DNA of 24,925 nt, taken from positions 1 to 24,925 of the forward strand of contig CAYMYN010000048.1 in NCBI GenBank assembly GCA_964394665.1, given 5' to 3'. The position numbers and the translations under genes are program-made. Source of the DNA: CAYMYN01 sp964394665. Lineage in GTDB: Bacteria; Planctomycetota; UBA1135; GCA-002686595. Under the pieces are notes generated by a model, which had not been told where the DNA came from, made no database searches, and saw only the letters and a list, made by a program, of their open reading frames with translations. Of this stretch, positions 22,647 to 24,925 are shown one piece after another (position 1 is the first letter of the stretch; each line of letters begins with the position of its first letter).

Positions 22647-23860
22647 CGCCCGTCCTCCAGCTCGACGACGCGCACGCGCTGGCCCTCGGTGGCGAGCTCG
22701 AGGGGCGAGATCACGACCCGGTCGTCGTCCGCGAGCCCGTCCTCCAGCACCACGCGCCCGTGCTCCTGGCGCAACACTCTCACGGTCCGCAGGCGCAGCC
22801 TCGAGGTTTCGTCGACGGTCCACAGGCGGTCCGCGCCTCGCAGCGCCTCGCGCGGCAGGACCAGCGCCTGCTCCAGCTCGTGGCCCGTGATGCGGGCGCG
22901 GACGAACAGGCCCACGGGCAGCGGCGGTCGGCTGCCGACGCCCGCCAGGTCGTAGGGGTCCTCGAGGCGCGCCACGGCGACCAGCATGCGCGTGCGCGGG
23001 TCGAGGGCGCTCTCGGTGCGCACGATGCGCGCGGGGAAGGTGTGGTCGGCGCCGGCGAAGCGCGCCGTCAGCAGCACCTTCGGCAGCGCATCTTCGTCGG
23101 TCGAGCCGTCGATGGGGGCCGCGCCGTTCGCGGCGCCGACCCCGGTCGGCCCCAGGGGCAGGTCCAGGAAGGCGAGCTCGGCGTCGGGCAGGGGCAGGCG
23201 CACCTCGGCGTGGTCGATGGCCCACAGGCGGCCCAGCACCTGCGCGCGGGAGACGAACTGGCCGACGTCGACCGCCACGCGGTGCACGCGGGCCACGAAG
23301 GGTGCGCGCAGCTCGGTGCGCTCGAGGTCGCGACGGCGCAGCTCGAGCTCCGCGCGGGCGGCCTCGACCTCCGCCCGGGCCTCGGCGAGTTGGAGCTCGC
23401 GCCGCGCGAGCGGCGTGCCCTCGCCCTGACCCAGGCGCCGCCACTCGCGCAGCGCGCTCTCGGCGTTGGCCTCCTCCTCGGCCAGGCGGCGGCGCGCCCG
23501 GGCGAGCTCCAGCTCCGCGCGCGCCGTCGCCAGGCGAAAGTCGAGCTCGTCGATGCGCACCAGCGGCTGGCCCGCGCCCACGAAGCCGCCGTCGACGAGC
23601 TCGGGCGCGATCCAGGTCACGCGGCCGCCGACCTCGGCCACCAGGTCGAGCTCCGCGCGCGGGACGATCTCGCCGAAGGTCTCGACCGAGTGGCGCAGGC
23701 TCTCGCGCCCGGGGCGCACGACCTCGACCAGCGGCGGCGCCGGTTCGGGCAGGGCGCGCTCGGGCTCCGCGCGTCGGCGGGCGAGCCATTCGCCGGCGCC
23801 GAAGCCCGCGGCGAGCACCAGGAGGGGGGCCAGGACGGCGATCGCGGTGCGCGGTCTCAT
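22643..23860 (-). CDS. RND efflux periplasmic adaptor (membrane fusion protein)
   Basis: A 405-residue adaptor bridging the permease and the outer-membrane channel. An N-terminal hydrophobic anchor at ~5-23 (TAIAVLAPLLVLAAGFGAG) has no lipobox Cys, so it is a membrane-anchored or exported form rather than a lipoprotein. The two lipoyl half-motifs are at ~66-106 (PRAELDLVAEVGGRVTWI, GAGQPLVRID) and ~183-212 (ELRAPFVARVHRVAVDVGQF). Between them, 108-181 is a long Glu/Ala/Arg-rich coiled coil. Beta-barrel and membrane-proximal domains follow (PARIVRTESALDPRTRMLVA, LFVRARITG, VLPREAL). An unusual insert, GPTGVGAANGAAPIDGST, sits in the barrel near 236-255. The start overlaps the stop of the outer-membrane factor (ATGA) and its stop overlaps the permease start (TTGA). 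Confidence 0.94.
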   Translation of the reverse strand: MRPRTAIAVLAPLLVLAAGFGAGEWLARRRAEPERALPEPAPPLVEVVRPGRESLRHSVETFGEIVPRAELDLVAEVGGRVTWIAPELVDGGFVGAGQPLVRIDELDFRLATARAELELARARRRLAEEEANAESALREWRRLGQGEGTPLARRELQLAEARAEVEAARAELELRRRDLERTELRAPFVARVHRVAVDVGQFVSRAQVLGRLWAIDHAEVRLPLPDAELAFLDLPLGPTGVGAANGAAPIDGSTDEDALPKVLLTARFAGADHTFPARIVRTESALDPRTRMLVAVARLEDPYDLAGVGSRPPLPVGLFVRARITGHELEQALVLPREALRGADRLWTVDETSRLRLRTVRVLRQEHGRVVLEDGLADDDRVVISPLELATEGQRVRVVELEDGR

Positions 23861-24925
23861 CGCTCGTTCGCCCCCGCGTCGGGGGCCGGTCGGGTGGGGG
23901 GATCGTCGGACGCGAAGGCGTCGAGCTGGGGTGCGCCGGCGACTCCGAAGCCGCCACCGAGGGCCAGGAAGAGGTCGACGCGCGCCTCGAGGCGGCGGCG
24001 GCGCAGGGCCAGGCGTTCGGCCTGGGCCGCCAGGTCGCGGCGTTGGGCCTCGAGCAGCGCGAGCACGTCGACCAGGCCGCGGAAGTAGCGGTCCTCGGCC
24101 GTCTCGCGCGCGGCGGCGGCCTCCTGCGCGGCGCGCTCGAGGTGCGCCGCGCGGCGCGCCAGGGGTTCCTCGGCGGCGAGCGCGGCCTCGACGTCGGCCA
24201 GGGCGACCAGGTAGGCCTGGGCGTACTCCGCCAGCGCAGCGCGCGCGCGGGCGTCGGCGGCGTCGACGCGCGCGCGCAGGCGGCCGCCCTCGAAGAGCGG
24301 TTGCACGAGGTCCGTGGCCAGGCTCCAGACGTCGAAGCCCGAGTCGAACAGGTCGATGAGTTCCCCCGTGCGCCGTCCGGCGCTGCCGGTCAGGCGTAGG
24401 GCCGGGAGCAACTCGGCGCGCGCCGCATCGAGGCGCGCATCGAGGGCCATCAGCCGCGCGTGGGCCGCCGCGAGGTCCGGGCGTCGCCAGGCGAGCTCGG
24501 CGGGTAGGCCCGGCGGGGGCGTGGGCGGCGCGTCGGGCAGGGAGTCGCTCCCCGCCGCGGACCCGCGCGGCACGCGGCCGAGCAACAGCTCGATGCGCCG
24601 CAGCGCGCGGACCTCCTCCTCGCGCCGGCCCTCGAGCGCCGCTTCGGCGACGGCCAGTTGGTTGGCCAACAGGTGCAGGTCGAGCGCGGCCGCGCGGCCC
24701 AGGGCGAAGCGCTCGCGCAGCACCTCGGTCTGGGCCCGGTAGGACGCGGCGCTCGATTCCGCCAGGGCCGCCTGGGCGCGCGCCTCCGCCAGGGCGAACC
24801 AGGCCTTGGCGACCTGGCCGGCGAGCGAGAGGTGCGCCGCGGCGAGGTCGAGGGCGCTCGCCCGCGTCTCCGCGTCGGCGGCGCGCTCGAGGCCCCGCAG
24901 TCGGCCCCACAGGTCGGCCTCCCAG
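23857..24925 (-). CDS. Outer-membrane efflux factor, TolC/OprM family (5' end beyond window)
   Basis: The visible ~355 C-terminal residues of an outer-membrane channel protein. At the window edge the frame reads WEADLWGRLRGLERAADAE, the conserved start of the first helical hairpin region, so about 100-150 residues (signal, often a lipobox, and first strand) are missing. Further family marks: HLSLAGQVAKAWFALAEA, LAWRRPDLAAAHARLMALDARLDAARAE split around ~150-175 of the visible part, PALRLTGSAGR, and VQPLFEGGRLRARVDAADAR with the LVDVLALLEAQRRDL hairpin near the end. An internal GTG at 24723 is not the start, because clear family sequence precedes it. It is the first gene of the efflux operon and is coupled by ATGA (23857-23860) to the adaptor gene. 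Confidence 0.93.
   Translation of the reverse strand, partial: WEADLWGRLRGLERAADAETRASALDLAAAHLSLAGQVAKAWFALAEARAQAALAESSAASYRAQTEVLRERFALGRAAALDLHLLANQLAVAEAALEGRREEEVRALRRIELLLGRVPRGSAAGSDSLPDAPPTPPPGLPAELAWRRPDLAAAHARLMALDARLDAARAELLPALRLTGSAGRRTGELIDLFDSGFDVWSLATDLVQPLFEGGRLRARVDAADARARAALAEYAQAYLVALADVEAALAAEEPLARRAAHLERAAQEAAAARETAEDRYFRGLVDVLALLEAQRRDLAAQAERLALRRRRLEARVDLFLALGGGFGVAGAPQLDAFASDDPPTRPAPDAGANER

Noticed and set aside
22647..23957. N-terminal extension of the RND permease frame by 437 codons
   Set aside because: It overlaps the adaptor gene in another frame, has no family similarity, and the TTG at 22646 with GGAGGA fits the normal permease length.
1..24925. tRNA, rRNA, CRISPR, insertion sequence, prophage or attachment sites
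   Set aside because: Reading the intergenic gaps showed no cloverleaf-like sequence, regular spaced repeats, transposase or integrase genes, or terminal inverted repeats.

Overview
The window is a GC-rich bacterial chromosome segment (by eye around 70% GC) with 20 protein-coding genes, two of them cut by the window ends. The best lineage clue is the secreted protein at 4026-5741. Its C-terminal Cys/Gly-rich domain (CPCGNFG ... GEGCANS ... LFFQG ... GDGLRCAGG) is a recurrent tail of exported proteins in marine planctomycetes of the Poly30/Pla163/Saltatorellus type. That assignment is from memory of the family, not from a search. Several genes start with GTG or TTG. Some lack a Shine-Dalgarno, while the central operon has good ones.

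Layout, left to right. (1) 1-1310 (-): DEAD-box RNA helicase, 3' end outside the window. (2) 1544-2305 (+): exonuclease III family nuclease, diverging from the helicase. (3) 2313-3814 (-): a two-gene unit, SirB1-like transglutaminase-fold protein then a stand-alone LON substrate-binding domain protein, coupled by an ATGA overlap. (4) 4026-5741 (+): secreted protein with six degenerate repeats, followed by a strong hairpin. (5) 6053-14786 (+): a long co-directional cluster of thiolase, 3-hydroxyacyl-CoA dehydrogenase, an apparently exported cyclophilin, a cytosolic cyclophilin, enoyl-CoA hydratase, a second thiolase, a fused aconitase-family hydro-lyase with the small (swivel) domain first, and an isopropylmalate/isocitrate dehydrogenase family enzyme. 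A near-perfect hairpin ends it. (6) 14880-15527 (-): redoxin-like lipoprotein, diverging by 35 bp from (7) 15563-16987 (+): SAMHD1-like HD phosphohydrolase. (8) 17020-19375 (-): RimB-like retropepsin, RimK and an AstE/aspartoacylase-like zinc hydrolase. (9) 19431-24925 (-): tripartite RND efflux operon (outer-membrane factor, adaptor, permease), with the outer-membrane factor cut at the right edge.

How the genes work together. The thiolase, dehydrogenase and hydratase give the reversible acetyl-CoA to crotonyl-CoA sequence, the core of short-chain beta-oxidation. The hydro-lyase plus the beta-decarboxylating dehydrogenase form a classic isomerase/oxidative-decarboxylase pair as in the leucine, TCA or homocitrate pathways; the exact substrate cannot be fixed from sequence. 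The RimB-RimK-AstE trio looks like a peptide-tagging and trimming module: an amino-acid ligase beside two predicted hydrolases. I saw no tRNA, rRNA, CRISPR, insertion sequence, prophage or obvious horizontally acquired island. The most interesting items are the RimBK-AstE module, the swapped-order fused hydro-lyase with its ambiguous partner dehydrogenase, the cyclophilin pair embedded in an acyl-CoA cluster, and a recurring -10-like motif (CTATCCT type) upstream of several genes.
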